A DNA stretch of 64,000 nt from Roseimicrobium sp. ORNL1. Lineage in GTDB: Bacteria > Verrucomicrobiota > Verrucomicrobiia > Verrucomicrobiales > Verrucomicrobiaceae. A program made the translations under genes and the position numbers. The DNA lies in assembly GCF_011044495.1 (NCBI RefSeq), contig NZ_CP049143.1:5518001-5582000 (forward strand), written 5' to 3'. Positions 43,615 to 52,823 of the stretch are shown here, piece by piece (the first letter of the stretch is position 1; the number at the start of each line of letters is the position of its first letter). The notes beneath the pieces were generated by a model. The model did no database searches and was not told where the DNA came from. It saw only the letters and a program-made list of their open reading frames with translations.

Positions 43615-44340
43615 TTGAGCGTTCTCCCACTCCGCAACACGGCATCAGCGACGGACGAACTGGAACTCAAATTCCACGTGCCGCAGCAGATGACCGCGCC
43701 GCTCCGGCAGTGGCTGGGCATGACCTTGAAGCCGCACCGGCACCATGCGGACACGACGGTGTGCTCCATCTACTTTGATACTCCTGAGGGCTTGTCGTTC
43801 CTGGAGAAGGCGGCCAGCGACTATCGAAAGACCAAGTACCGCGTGCGCTGGTACGCTGATGCAGCGGGGCGGCCTCTGGCGACGCCCGCGTTCATCGAGA
43901 TTAAAGAGAAGCACGGCGCCACGCGGCGAAAGTTCCGCCAGCCGCTGCCCATCTCAGGCGCTGACCTCGCGCGCATGTCCTTTCGCGATCCCTCGCTCAC
44001 CGGTCTGTTCCAGCGGCACTTGCCTGACGGCGCCGAGAGTCCACCAGCCAGCCTGCGCCCGGTGCTGGAGCTTCGCTACCTGCGGCGGCGTTATCACCAT
44101 CCCATCTTTCCGGACAGCTTCTGCCTGGATGAAAACATCCGCTGCATGCGCACCCATCCCGGGGTGGCGCCATCCGGCACCGGGCATGTGTTGCCGATGG
44201 CGGTGTTTGAACAGAAGGGGCCATCACGCGAGGCGGTGCCGCTGCTGCAGGCGCTGCCACGATTCGGAGCCCGGCGCGCCGCGCTCTCCAAGTACTTCCT
44301 GATCATGCTGCAGCTTCTTCCTCATTCCCGATATTCATGA
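43615..44340 (+). CDS. VTC domain protein (CYTH-like, polyphosphate polymerase family)
   Basis: The TTG at 43615, preceded by GGAG at a good spacing, gives 241 residues. A TTG at 43579 or a GTG at 43585 would extend it with no obvious domain. The VTC fold shows ELELKFHVP at the start, YFDTPEGLSFLEK, KTKYRVRWYAD, FIEIKEKHGATRRKFRQPL and AVFEQKG near the end. The basic and acidic residues of the tunnel (K/R/E) are kept. In eukaryotes VTC makes polyphosphate. In bacteria such proteins occur with DUF4956 and CotH genes with unknown function. The stop overlaps the next start (ATGA). Confidence 0.85.
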   Translation: MSVLPLRNTASATDELELKFHVPQQMTAPLRQWLGMTLKPHRHHADTTVCSIYFDTPEGLSFLEKAASDYRKTKYRVRWYADAAGRPLATPAFIEIKEKHGATRRKFRQPLPISGADLARMSFRDPSLTGLFQRHLPDGAESPPASLRPVLELRYLRRRYHHPIFPDSFCLDENIRCMRTHPGVAPSGTGHVLPMAVFEQKGPSREAVPLLQALPRFGARRAALSKYFLIMLQLLPHSRYS

Positions 44341-45053
44341 CCATTTCTGATCTCCAGGAGGCCGCCCAAACCATCATGTTCGGTGGTGACACGCGTCGGG
44401 TGGCGGACCTCGGCCTTTTCACCCTCAGTCTTTCTCTCGGAGCTGCGTTGCTTTCATCGCTCGTCCTCTCGTGGGCTTACAGCGCCTTTTACGGCGCACG
44501 TGCCACGGGGAGTAATGTGCACCGCTCCTTTCCGCTCATCAGCATCGCGGTCACTGCGATTTTCATCTGCGTGCAGTTCTCGCTTCCGCTCTCGCTGGGC
44601 CTGCTGGGATCGCTGTCCATTGTGCGATTCCGCACTCCCATCAAGGAACCGGAGGAGATCGGCTTCATCATGTTGGTGATCGCCTCGTCCCTGTGTTGTG
44701 CCTCGTTTAATGTGGCGTTCCTCATCGCCATCCTCGGCGTCGCCTTTGTGGCGCTGATGGTGCTGCGCTGGAGTCCGGCCTTTCTGAGTCGCCGTGCTGG
44801 GTCGGGCACGCTGGTGATCCGTTGCACCGGAGAGCAGTACCGCGATGCCCTGCCCTCGATGATTTCGCTCATCGAGGCGCATCTGAGCAAGCCAAGCTTC
44901 GACAGCCTCTCCACCGCAGAGGATGCGTGCGTGCTGACGTGGTCATTTCAGAAGGTCTGTCTGGTGAAGTCCGCAGAGCTGGAGCGGAAGCTTCAGGAGA
45001 CGCTGCCCCAGGCGTCGGTGGGTGTGTACTACAACAATCACGCCAACGCCTGA
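44337..45053 (+). CDS. DUF4956 membrane protein
   Basis: The 238-residue protein overlaps the VTC gene by four bases. It has three or four hydrophobic helices in the first 140 residues, with a conserved stretch LGLLGSLSIVRFRTPIKEPEEIGFIMLV that is diagnostic of DUF4956. The C-terminal region is a cytoplasmic ferredoxin-like or coiled domain (LVIRCTGEQYRDALPSMISLIE). In known clusters it is paired with VTC and CotH, so it probably acts with them at the inner membrane. Confidence 0.87.
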   Translation: MTISDLQEAAQTIMFGGDTRRVADLGLFTLSLSLGAALLSSLVLSWAYSAFYGARATGSNVHRSFPLISIAVTAIFICVQFSLPLSLGLLGSLSIVRFRTPIKEPEEIGFIMLVIASSLCCASFNVAFLIAILGVAFVALMVLRWSPAFLSRRAGSGTLVIRCTGEQYRDALPSMISLIEAHLSKPSFDSLSTAEDACVLTWSFQKVCLVKSAELERKLQETLPQASVGVYYNNHANA

Positions 45054-45067
45054 GTTCACCATTCGCG

Positions 45068-46570
45068 ATGCGCCAGCTTCCTTCACCCTCACGGCAAAAG
45101 AAACAATCCCTGCTCATCGGCGGCTGCGCTCTTGCCTTGGGAGCTCTCGCATGGGGCACCCAGTACTGGCGCACGCCGGGACAGACGGGCTACGAACTCC
45201 GCGCACGTCCCGAGTTGATTCTTGGTCTGGACAAGGTCTCTGCGCGTCACGCGGCGATGCTGCGTGAAGGCATGCTCCATATGAGCAACACCTTCGCAAG
45301 TCCCGAAGAACTGGCCTCCGACTCTCCTGCCGCTGTGGCTTTATTCGGAAAGGCGTGTCCCGCGCCGGATGCCCAGCTCCTTGCAAAGGATATCCCACCC
45401 TCCACCGCATTGCTGCCGACGCAGGGAGAGATTGCCCCGGGCATTACGGTCATTTCCATCGTCTGCCGCAGCGGGGATCTCTACCACGAGGAATCGGGCA
45501 TCCTCGCCAACAAAGAGGAAGCGGGACGGGAATGGGAGCGACCTGCCTGGCTCACGGCACAATTGGGTGGTCGTGTGCTCGTAGAGAGTCCCGTGGGCCT
45601 GCGTGTGCATGGCGGCTTCAATCGCAAGACACCGCAGACCAGCTTCCGCCTGGTGTTCCGCAGCAGCCACGGTGGGCATGACGCTGCGCCGGCGGGCTTG
45701 TTCTTTGGTGGCGATGCTCCGGCATCTTCCGAGTTCGTGCTTACGAATGCCTCGCACCCGAGCCGCTTCAAGGGAGCACTGGCCACAGAGATTGCCTCGC
45801 TCACGGGCTGCCACACCTCACAGTGCACGCCTGCAGTGGTCTACTTGAATGGCACACGTGTTCCCGCGCCCTACTTCATCTACCAGCGCCAGTCGGATGA
45901 ATTTGTGAAGCAGCGCTTCGGTCTCGCGGATGTGGACTGGGTGCGCCTGAAGTCACGACGCCCCAACGAGAACGAGAACTACATCGTCTGGCGGAAATGG
46001 ATCCGCCGTGAGCGCAATCCCATCTCGATGGCCGAGGAAGCAGCCCGCTTTGATTTGGAAGAACTCAGCGCCTGGGTGCTGGCCATGACCTTCACCGCGA
46101 CGAGCGACAACAATCAGGGCGGATACTTCCGCGACCGCGCATCACCCGATGCCGTGTGGCGCACGCTCACCTGGGACATGGACCAGTCCTTCAACAACAC
46201 CACACAAGTTGTCGAAGGAAAGCGCATCAACTTCTGCGAGCAACCCTTCGAAGCCATCATCGGAGATCGCTCCCGGTTGTTCTTCCGTCTCATCGAAGGC
46301 TCTTCAGAATATCGCGACTACTTCCGGCAATTCGTGCGCCAGAAGCTTGAGACCTGCCTGACCGATGAGAAGCTCATGCCGCTGATGGATCGCTATGTCA
46401 GTATCGCACGGATGCAGCCCGACAAAGCTCCACAACTGCTCGATGAACTGGCGCAGTGCCGGGAATTCCTGGCCACGCGACGGAACACCTATCTGCAATA
46501 CGTAGAGCAACGCCTACGCGAGGCCGAGGAGTTTCAACGCAAGCGCATGGGACAAATCGCGGAGAACTGA
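45068..46570 (+). CDS. CotH kinase family protein, membrane-anchored
   Basis: From the ATG at 45068 the product is 500 residues with one N-terminal helix (SLLIGGCALALGALAWG), so the domain faces the periplasm or outside. CotH motifs: VHGGFNRKTPQTSFRLVFR, SDEFVKQRFGLADVDWVRLKSRRPNE, and the metal-binding TSDNNQGGYFRDR...WDMDQSFNN. CotH enzymes phosphorylate or otherwise modify surface proteins. It is the third gene of the VTC-DUF4956-CotH unit, after a 14-base gap. Confidence 0.9.
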   Translation: MRQLPSPSRQKKQSLLIGGCALALGALAWGTQYWRTPGQTGYELRARPELILGLDKVSARHAAMLREGMLHMSNTFASPEELASDSPAAVALFGKACPAPDAQLLAKDIPPSTALLPTQGEIAPGITVISIVCRSGDLYHEESGILANKEEAGREWERPAWLTAQLGGRVLVESPVGLRVHGGFNRKTPQTSFRLVFRSSHGGHDAAPAGLFFGGDAPASSEFVLTNASHPSRFKGALATEIASLTGCHTSQCTPAVVYLNGTRVPAPYFIYQRQSDEFVKQRFGLADVDWVRLKSRRPNENENYIVWRKWIRRERNPISMAEEAARFDLEELSAWVLAMTFTATSDNNQGGYFRDRASPDAVWRTLTWDMDQSFNNTTQVVEGKRINFCEQPFEAIIGDRSRLFFRLIEGSSEYRDYFRQFVRQKLETCLTDEKLMPLMDRYVSIARMQPDKAPQLLDELAQCREFLATRRNTYLQYVEQRLREAEEFQRKRMGQIAEN

Positions 46571-46590
46571 TCGCGACAGTTGCCTTTGCT

Positions 46591-47877
46591 CTATTGGCGT
46601 TCCGGCCGGGCGTCACTCGCATCCACTTTGTCACGCAGCATCTGCCCAATCTTTCCGGTAAGCCACAGGTAGTGGTCACTTGGCAGTGCGGGTTCGGCGA
46701 GGAATTGGGTCGCGTCGGAGTTCGGCGGAGTGTTGCTGGTCTTGAAGATGGCGGTGGCTTCATCCATCTCGTCAAACATGGCCACATACAGCATTTGCGC
46801 CCCGGCGCGTTTCGCAGCAATCGCCTGGGACCAGAGGAACTGGCCGCCGAGACGGGGGATGGCGTCAAACTTCGCAGCCTGTCCACGTCCCTTCGAGAGA
46901 TTCACCCAACTGAACCCGGGGAATATCACCGGCAGATAGTCCACCTTCTTCTCCTGGCACCATGCCACATCGGGCTTCAAGACTTTCTCCACGCGATTCG
47001 CAGCATCCTGAGGGGTGGCAAGTCGACCTACGGCCCACGGGCTCACGATGTCTGCACGGCTGATGAGTTCATGCAGCTTCGCATCAGCGATGCTATCCCG
47101 ATCAAGCGTGCGCCAGTGATAAGGCACGCCGAGCATCACACTGCAGCCGCCGTATTGCGGATCCTCCTTGAAGAAAGTGATGAGCGCAGACCACTCCTCC
47201 AGCGTGAGGGGACTTTCCTTGAACCCCAGCCCCCAGAGTGAAATGAGAGGCTTGCCATGATGGCGGAAGTACGCGGCGTCCGAACCATCACGCGCCACAC
47301 GCTTTTCATCCACCAGCCGTTTCCAGTCCTCGATCACACGCGTAGTTTCTCCGGCCTTCAGTCCAGTGAGGTCGTACATGAGAATCCAGCCGCGCCCGGT
47401 GGCACTCGCAGCGGCACGGCAATGAGCCAGCACTTGATCCATGGGCTCGCGGAAACGCTTGTCCCTCGTCTGCACGCCGAACCGCTGGAGGAAGGCGCCA
47501 TCAATGCCGTAATCGCGCATCCACTCAAAGTGCCTCCGCACGGTAGCCTCCTTCACCGAGCTGAACACAGGAGCCACGCTGCCATCAGCATGGCGGAAGC
47601 CGGTGGGGAACTTTTCCTCAGGCGTGAGTTCTGACACATCCGGCCACATCTCGATGCCGGCGAATCCCGGCTCAAACTTGCCCTTCGCTCCGTAGTGGTG
47701 CCAGCCGTTGTTGCTACCATCTCCCTCGCAGCGGAACCATCCCTGGTATCCCGTGACGACCTTGCCGGTGATCGTGGAGGCATCCACCCGCGCCGACTCC
47801 GCTGCAAAGACCACAGTGGCGCTCGTGCTCACACTCAGCATGGCGGCGGCAAGGACGGAGAGATGGGAAAACGACAT
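46591..47877 (-). CDS. Secreted glycoside hydrolase, GH99/GH71-like
   Basis: From the ATG at 47877 the product is 428 residues with a signal peptide (MSFSHLSVLAAAMLSVS); a start at 47913 adds 12. Motifs: VVTGYQGWFRCEGDG, FEWMRDYGIDGAFLQRF, GWILMYDLTGLKAGE, KPLISLWGLGF and PVIFPGFSWVNL. These match the TIM-barrel of GH99-like/GH71 enzymes acting on mannans or related glycans. The carboxylates E and D of the barrel ends were not individually proven. It converges on the CotH gene with a 20-base gap. Confidence 0.85.
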   Translation of the reverse strand: MSFSHLSVLAAAMLSVSTSATVVFAAESARVDASTITGKVVTGYQGWFRCEGDGSNNGWHHYGAKGKFEPGFAGIEMWPDVSELTPEEKFPTGFRHADGSVAPVFSSVKEATVRRHFEWMRDYGIDGAFLQRFGVQTRDKRFREPMDQVLAHCRAAASATGRGWILMYDLTGLKAGETTRVIEDWKRLVDEKRVARDGSDAAYFRHHGKPLISLWGLGFKESPLTLEEWSALITFFKEDPQYGGCSVMLGVPYHWRTLDRDSIADAKLHELISRADIVSPWAVGRLATPQDAANRVEKVLKPDVAWCQEKKVDYLPVIFPGFSWVNLSKGRGQAAKFDAIPRLGGQFLWSQAIAAKRAGAQMLYVAMFDEMDEATAIFKTSNTPPNSDATQFLAEPALPSDHYLWLTGKIGQMLRDKVDASDARPERQ

Positions 47878-47931
47878 GGCAGCCCATCTTGGCACCCTGC
47901 GTCCCGAGTTCAAGAATTGATGACCCGGCGT

Positions 47932-49299
47932 CTATTCTCCCCGCTGATTCTCCGATGGCGAGCGTCCACGCACTCCCAGAAGCTTGGCCAGGGGGCGCAA
48001 GGCCCGGTGCCGCCAGAGCCACGCCAGCGGGCCCTTCAGGGTTACACTGCCGCTTGTAACATCACGAGCACGGGCTTTTTCCATCTTCTCACGTGCGCGA
48101 TCTCGCTCTTCCCGGGAGCGTTGCTCTTTCTCCTTGGAGCATTTCAACTGGTTCTGCAGTTCCGCGATGGAACTTTCCAAACCAGCGGGCACGGCACCGG
48201 CTTGGGTCAGTTTCATTTCCAGCTGCGCTTTCGCCTGCGTCAGCTTGCCCACTTCATGCTGCAGGTAGTCACGGGCACTCTCCAGTTCGAAGGTGCTGAA
48301 GAGCGGCGGGCTGAGCTTCTCGAACATTTTCGCAGCAGCGGCGAACTCCGTGGCTTCGTCCATGGGGCATGGCATGGCGAGCAGATCCTTGTACAAGGCC
48401 ACCCACTGGTCGATCACATGGTCCAGGTCGAGTTCCTTGCGTGCATGGCGGCCGACAGCATCACCATCAGCCGCATCATACTGGCGGATTCCAGCGAGCA
48501 GGTTCTCCGCCGTCATAGAAAGCGAAAGGCAACGCCGCCCAAAGTTATCGCGCCGAAGACGATCGAAGTTGTCTCGCGTGACTAGCGTGCCCACGCCTTC
48601 CGGACCACAGAGCACGGTGGCACAACCGGTCGCGAGCGCTTCCATCGCGCAGCGCGCCTTGGCAAAGACGATGTCGTACTCCTTGAGCACACGCTCCGGA
48701 TCCGGGACTTGATGAAGCACACCGGAGCCGATGACATCAAGCTCCAGTCCCGCCTGCTGGCAGGCTTCACGCACCACCGGCAGGAAGGTGTGCTCCGCCG
48801 CATAGTTGCTGAAGAGCAGTGCCCGCTTCGGTGATGCAGGAAGCGGCGAACGCGGGGTGAACCGGACAAGGTCCACTGAGTTTCCGATGAACCTCACCAC
48901 ATCAACCGGACACTGCAGATCCCTCGCCACTCTTTCGCGGCACAAGTCATCCACACCCACATAGGCTAAAATTCGAGGGAACGCAGGCGGCTCTTCCTGC
49001 CAGAAGAGCGAGGCATGGGACACGAAAAGCGACCTCGCCTTCCGACACGCAAGGAGGGCCATCACGGTCATGAAACTATGATGACCATGAATGAGCGCGG
49101 CATCAGGCGGCAAGTCCTCCACCCGCGTCACCACAGCCACTCCTTCCTCACGCAATTCCTCTGCGAGCGGTCCGGTCTTCAGTGAAAAGATGGTCGGCTC
49201 CCATCCACGTTTCTTCAGCCCCAGGGCCAGGTCGCGGATGTAGAGCTCCATGCCACTCCGGCCGGTGAGCATCCAGTTGGTCAGGACGATGGAAGGCAT
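47932..49299 (-). CDS. Glycosyltransferase (GT4-like) with C-terminal coiled coil
   Basis: From the ATG at 49299 the product is 455 residues; a GTG at 49311 overlaps the previous stop but leaves no room for a ribosome site. GT4-type pattern: ready N-terminus SIVLTNWMLTGRSGMELYIRDLALGLKKRG, then a Rossmann region with VVRFIGNSVDLVRF and IVFAKARCAMEALATGCATVLCGPEGVG, the place where the donor nucleotide binds. The last 120 residues are a charged coiled coil with a basic amphipathic end (LAWLWRHRALRPLAKLLG) that may bind the membrane. It ends an operon with the GNAT and PIG-L genes. Confidence 0.83.
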   Translation of the reverse strand: MPSIVLTNWMLTGRSGMELYIRDLALGLKKRGWEPTIFSLKTGPLAEELREEGVAVVTRVEDLPPDAALIHGHHSFMTVMALLACRKARSLFVSHASLFWQEEPPAFPRILAYVGVDDLCRERVARDLQCPVDVVRFIGNSVDLVRFTPRSPLPASPKRALLFSNYAAEHTFLPVVREACQQAGLELDVIGSGVLHQVPDPERVLKEYDIVFAKARCAMEALATGCATVLCGPEGVGTLVTRDNFDRLRRDNFGRRCLSLSMTAENLLAGIRQYDAADGDAVGRHARKELDLDHVIDQWVALYKDLLAMPCPMDEATEFAAAAKMFEKLSPPLFSTFELESARDYLQHEVGKLTQAKAQLEMKLTQAGAVPAGLESSIAELQNQLKCSKEKEQRSREERDRAREKMEKARARDVTSGSVTLKGPLAWLWRHRALRPLAKLLGVRGRSPSENQRGE

Positions 49300-49307
49300 C
49301 TTGCGGA

Positions 49308-49913
49308 TCACTCCTTTCCTGCACCATCAAACTCTATCCAGCCATCATCGTTGGCACGCCAGCCAAGCTCTTCGGCATGCCCCCGGATGAGCTTCACCAG
49401 CAGACGCGCCACCATGTTTCTTCCTGTTCCCACACTGGCCCGGCGCACGCCCGGCAAAGCTGAGGCATAGGCCACGTAATCCAGCGAGAAGGTGGCCCAC
49501 CGCCTGCCTCCACGGAAGAATTTCGTCACCGCCGCGGAGAATGCCGACAGTTCACCATCCCTCTTCTGGAAAAAAATATGACCGGCAATGTCGCCTTCAC
49601 AAAGATAGAGGAGGCCATCATACCCCAAATGGTGCAGGGATGGGACGATTTGATCATCAGGAAGCTCACGCAACGCAGAGGTCCTGGCTTCAAAGGTACT
49701 GCCCTTGTCCGGGTGCCGCATCCACCACACCAGGTAAGCATGGACGGTGGACGCCCACTCCGGGTCAGCAAGCATCTCACTGGCCAGCCTGGGCAAAGGC
49801 GTCGAGGCGCCGCCAATACCGCAAAGCTCCGCCAGCCAGCGCACTGCATGCAAGGGTGCCCGAGCATCTGGCGCGGGCGATTTTTCATGTATCGAGCGCG
49901 ACTCTGCCATCAT
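49308..49913 (-). CDS. GNAT-like acetyltransferase
   Basis: The 201-residue protein has the GNAT order: GDIAGHIFFQKRD as a beta-strand pair, SLDYVAYASALPGVRRASVGTGRNMVARLL for the acetyl-CoA site (the R/Q-x-x-G-x-G/A motif appears as VGTGRN). The first 100 residues carry helices of unknown role. The gene overlaps the PIG-L gene by four bases (ATGA) and is followed after 8 bases by the glycosyltransferase, so all three are translationally coupled. The acceptor is likely a sugar amine exposed by the deacetylase-like partner. Confidence 0.65.
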   Translation of the reverse strand: MMAESRSIHEKSPAPDARAPLHAVRWLAELCGIGGASTPLPRLASEMLADPEWASTVHAYLVWWMRHPDKGSTFEARTSALRELPDDQIVPSLHHLGYDGLLYLCEGDIAGHIFFQKRDGELSAFSAAVTKFFRGGRRWATFSLDYVAYASALPGVRRASVGTGRNMVARLLVKLIRGHAEELGWRANDDGWIEFDGAGKE

Positions 49914-50743
49914 GTTGCAGGAGCAAAATCCCTCGCGGCCTCTTCAATCGCCCGCACCGCGGGTTTCACATGTTTCTGGAAGGTGATGACCTCCTCGTAT
50001 TTGCCGAATGACTTGCCGAAGCGTTCCACGCCTTCGCGTCCATACCGCTCATAGGCGGGCGCCTCGTGCTCGAACTTCTCCACCGCAGTCCGCGTAGTGG
50101 AGGGAATCAGGCACTCAATGGCGAATGCTTTTTTCCCATAGTACTTCAATCCCTCCTCGGTCTCTCCGCGCAGTTCCGTGTAGTCGAGCGCCGCCTCCAG
50201 CTTGCGCTCGAGCGCCGCCTCATCCAGATGCACCCATACTGCGGACGAACGCAACTCCGGCGGGCAATCGTTGGGCGGAGAATCGAGCACGAACTCGTAG
50301 TTGGCGATGCGATGTCCCAGTACCCGCTCCGCCACGGCCACAGCGTTATCGATCAGGTGCCTGCAGAGATCGTGGGTGGGATTCGCTCCTTCTGGAGCAT
50401 CACCAGCCACGACCCGGACATCTTCCGCAATCAGGCCTTCCGCGAGTTCCTTGAGCAGGCCAGTGAATACCTCGTGACGGCCCTCCAGCAGAAACTGGTA
50501 GATTTCCTGGTCCGTGTACCGGCCAAAAATGGTCCCCTGCTTCGCCCCCACCCGCTCAAGGAGCCGAGCTGAGGACCCCGTGCGGGCCTCTCCTTCGCGT
50601 CCAGAGCCGTCCGTGATGCAAAAATACAGCGGGTGATGGTTCTCCATCCAATGAAACACGCGCAATTCGTGGCCCGGATGGGCGACGATGAGCGCGGCCT
50701 TGGGGGAAGGAGTATGGCCGGTAGTGGGGGAGGTTGCGGTCAT
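49910..50743 (-). CDS. PIG-L/LmbE family deacetylase-like protein
   Basis: From the ATG at 50743 the product is 277 residues; the longer opening from 50797 runs without a domain. The N-terminal segment ALIVAHPGHELRVFHWM corresponds to the family AHPDDE motif with DD changed to GH. The second site is NPTHDLCRHL, near residue 135. The first His and the last His are kept. If Zn is bound, the altered residue (His in place of Asp) would supply the ligand. Members hydrolyse N-acetylglucosaminyl groups. The gene is first of three in the operon and starts about 80 bases after tRNA-Met. Confidence 0.75.
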   Translation of the reverse strand: MTATSPTTGHTPSPKAALIVAHPGHELRVFHWMENHHPLYFCITDGSGREGEARTGSSARLLERVGAKQGTIFGRYTDQEIYQFLLEGRHEVFTGLLKELAEGLIAEDVRVVAGDAPEGANPTHDLCRHLIDNAVAVAERVLGHRIANYEFVLDSPPNDCPPELRSSAVWVHLDEAALERKLEAALDYTELRGETEEGLKYYGKKAFAIECLIPSTTRTAVEKFEHEAPAYERYGREGVERFGKSFGKYEEVITFQKHVKPAVRAIEEAARDFAPAT

Positions 50744-50821
50744 GTTTACCGCGTGCGGTAAGCTCTGCCCCTGCCGCACGCAATCGGGAACATCCAAACC
50801 CCAGGATACGGAAAAAGTTGG

Positions 50822-50893
50822 TGGCAGAGGGGAGAATCGAACTCCCGACCAAGGGCTTATGAGTCCCCTGCTCTACCGCTGAGCTACCCTGCC
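50822..50893 (-). tRNA. tRNA-Met (anticodon CAT), elongator-like
   Basis: Reading the minus strand gives acceptor GGCAGGG with CTCTGCC, D-arm GCTC/GAGC, anticodon loop CTCATAA, and T-arm GGGAG/CTCCC. CCA is not encoded. A T-run follows the 3' end and may terminate transcription. tRNA-Ile with a modified CAT is the alternative. Confidence 0.92.
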
Positions 50894-51017
50894 ACAAACA
50901 CGACGCGGTCCATCGTGAGCCGGTGAGCTTAGGCGGGACCTGCCTCTTGTCAAACCCGCAGCACAATTTCTCCGCGTTCTTTGCCAAGTTCACGAATGAA
51001 CTGGCCCCATGGCTGGC

Positions 51018-52784
51018 TCACCCGGCCCGCTGGCTGGAGAGCTTTTCCAGATCTGCCTCCAAAGTGCGGAACGTCACGTCCAGCCCGGCAATCTGCTCCT
51101 GTAGGGAATGGTGGCGTTTCTTCTGCTCGGCAAGTCGCTCACGTGTCGGCTGCAGGATGGAGGCCATCCCGGCATAGAGATCCTGCACTTCCTGACGCAC
51201 CTCACCCTCCAGGGAACGGTGCAGGTCCTGCTCCGACTCCTTCAGTCGTTGGTCCACCATTTGGGAGGCCGAATGCAACACCCGCTTGCAGGCCAGCGCC
51301 ACACCTCCCGCGACCAGCAGGCCCACGCCGGAAAAGCTCGCGGCGATGGCGCCCAAGCCCTGGCTCACCAGCACCGCGCCACCTATCAGGGCCACAATCA
51401 TGACCAGCACGGAAGTGGTCGCCAGACGCCGGGACCGGGCAAAGGCTGGTATGACCTCCTTCTCCACCCCGAGGCGGTACACCACCCGATGCAGCATGTC
51501 CTCCAGGTGCTGGCGGAGCCGATGACGATGCGTTTCCCAGAACGAAGCATCCGGTCGGAGTTCCTCACGCACCTGCACCTTCAAGCCCGCGCCGAACTGG
51601 CCGCTCAAGTGGTCGGCCGCGGCACTCACATCATCCTCGATGATCTTCGAGGCCTGCACCCAGCGCGCGGCGTTCGGTTCCCACACCTGGTCCAGCACGG
51701 TGCGCTCGATGCCGGTCACAATGCGCTTTTCCTTCCGCATGCTGCCATAGGCGGCCGCCACGGTGAGCATCTTCTGGATGTTCCCGGCAGCTTCGCCGGC
51801 CGCACGACCAAAGTCTGCAGCCGAGGCATCGATGACACCCGTGAGTTTGGCATGGGAACGCTCCTCAATGCCGGCGAACTCCGCCTCCAATTCTCCCAGC
51901 AGGCGCGACTTCTCCTCACGGCTTGCCACGCGTCCTCCCGCGGTGGATTGCAGGGCGGCGAGGAGCTCGCGGGCCAGCTTCAGCGCATGCTCCAGTTTTC
52001 CAGCCCGCTGCGTATTGCCGACGATGGTCTTGGAAATGTGCGCCTCGAGCTGTGGGAAGCCGCTGCTCATGTAGAGCCGGTCGCGGTCCAATCCCGAGCT
52101 GCGTGAGAGATAGGCGCTCTTTGCGGAGACAGGAAAGACTGGAAACTCCCGGCCGAAACGCTGCCGGCTGAGCTGCCTCATGTAGTCCAGAATGGAGGCC
52201 ACCTCCTCAGTGGTGCGCAGGTCGCACTGACCCAGCACGAAGATGACGTGCTGCATCCAGTCCTTGTGCACCCGCTCCAGAAACTGCCACGCAGAAGAGC
52301 CCCAGGGATTGACGGCAGAGATGACGAACAACACGAGGTCCGAGGCCGGAATGAACTTCTCCGTGATCTCCTGGTGCTCCTTCGACACGGAGTCCGTGCC
52401 GGGCGTGTCCACCACATGGAAGTCCTTCAGGAACTCCACGGGGACGAAGACCTCCTCCAGCGTGCGGGTGATGGGCACGCGCTTCACCTTCGGCCCATGC
52501 TTGTAAAAGAGGATGCGATCCGTGGTGGGGATGACTCCGGCGTTGGAGAGATCCGCTCCGAAGAGCGCATTGAGCAGCGTGGACTTGCCCACACCAACCT
52601 CGCCGACCACGACGAAGACGAAGGGCTCATCCAGGCTCTTCACCAGGTTGTCGAGCATGGTGACATGCTCGTCCTTCGCGCCCGCGTCCGGCGCGAGCTG
52701 CGCCAGTGATTGCAGGGCATCCTCCAGCCTGGTGCGCAGCTCCAGGAAATCCTGGCCTATCATCCTGCCCTGGCTGGTCTCCAT
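51018..52784 (-). CDS. Dynamin-like GTPase
   Basis: The 588-residue protein has GTPase motifs G1 GEVGVGKST (residues 62-70), G2 with Thr in VIPTTDRIL, G3 DTPGTDSVSKEH, and G4 GQCD in place of NKxD, which is atypical. A helical stalk follows, then two hydrophobic segments in the C-terminal third (LVMIVALIGGAVLVSQGLGAIAASFSGVGLLVAGGVALACK region, about residues 460-505), and helices to the end. This is the layout of bacterial dynamin-like proteins, which tubulate, fuse or repair membranes. It has no partner gene nearby. The start ATG at 52784 is preceded by a charged stretch. The second ATG (residue 8) is also possible. Confidence 0.88.
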   Translation of the reverse strand: METSQGRMIGQDFLELRTRLEDALQSLAQLAPDAGAKDEHVTMLDNLVKSLDEPFVFVVVGEVGVGKSTLLNALFGADLSNAGVIPTTDRILFYKHGPKVKRVPITRTLEEVFVPVEFLKDFHVVDTPGTDSVSKEHQEITEKFIPASDLVLFVISAVNPWGSSAWQFLERVHKDWMQHVIFVLGQCDLRTTEEVASILDYMRQLSRQRFGREFPVFPVSAKSAYLSRSSGLDRDRLYMSSGFPQLEAHISKTIVGNTQRAGKLEHALKLARELLAALQSTAGGRVASREEKSRLLGELEAEFAGIEERSHAKLTGVIDASAADFGRAAGEAAGNIQKMLTVAAAYGSMRKEKRIVTGIERTVLDQVWEPNAARWVQASKIIEDDVSAAADHLSGQFGAGLKVQVREELRPDASFWETHRHRLRQHLEDMLHRVVYRLGVEKEVIPAFARSRRLATTSVLVMIVALIGGAVLVSQGLGAIAASFSGVGLLVAGGVALACKRVLHSASQMVDQRLKESEQDLHRSLEGEVRQEVQDLYAGMASILQPTRERLAEQKKRHHSLQEQIAGLDVTFRTLEADLEKLSSQRAG

Positions 52785-52823
52785 GCGTCTTTTCGAGTGC
52801 GGAAAGGCGATGGCGCCAGCGGC

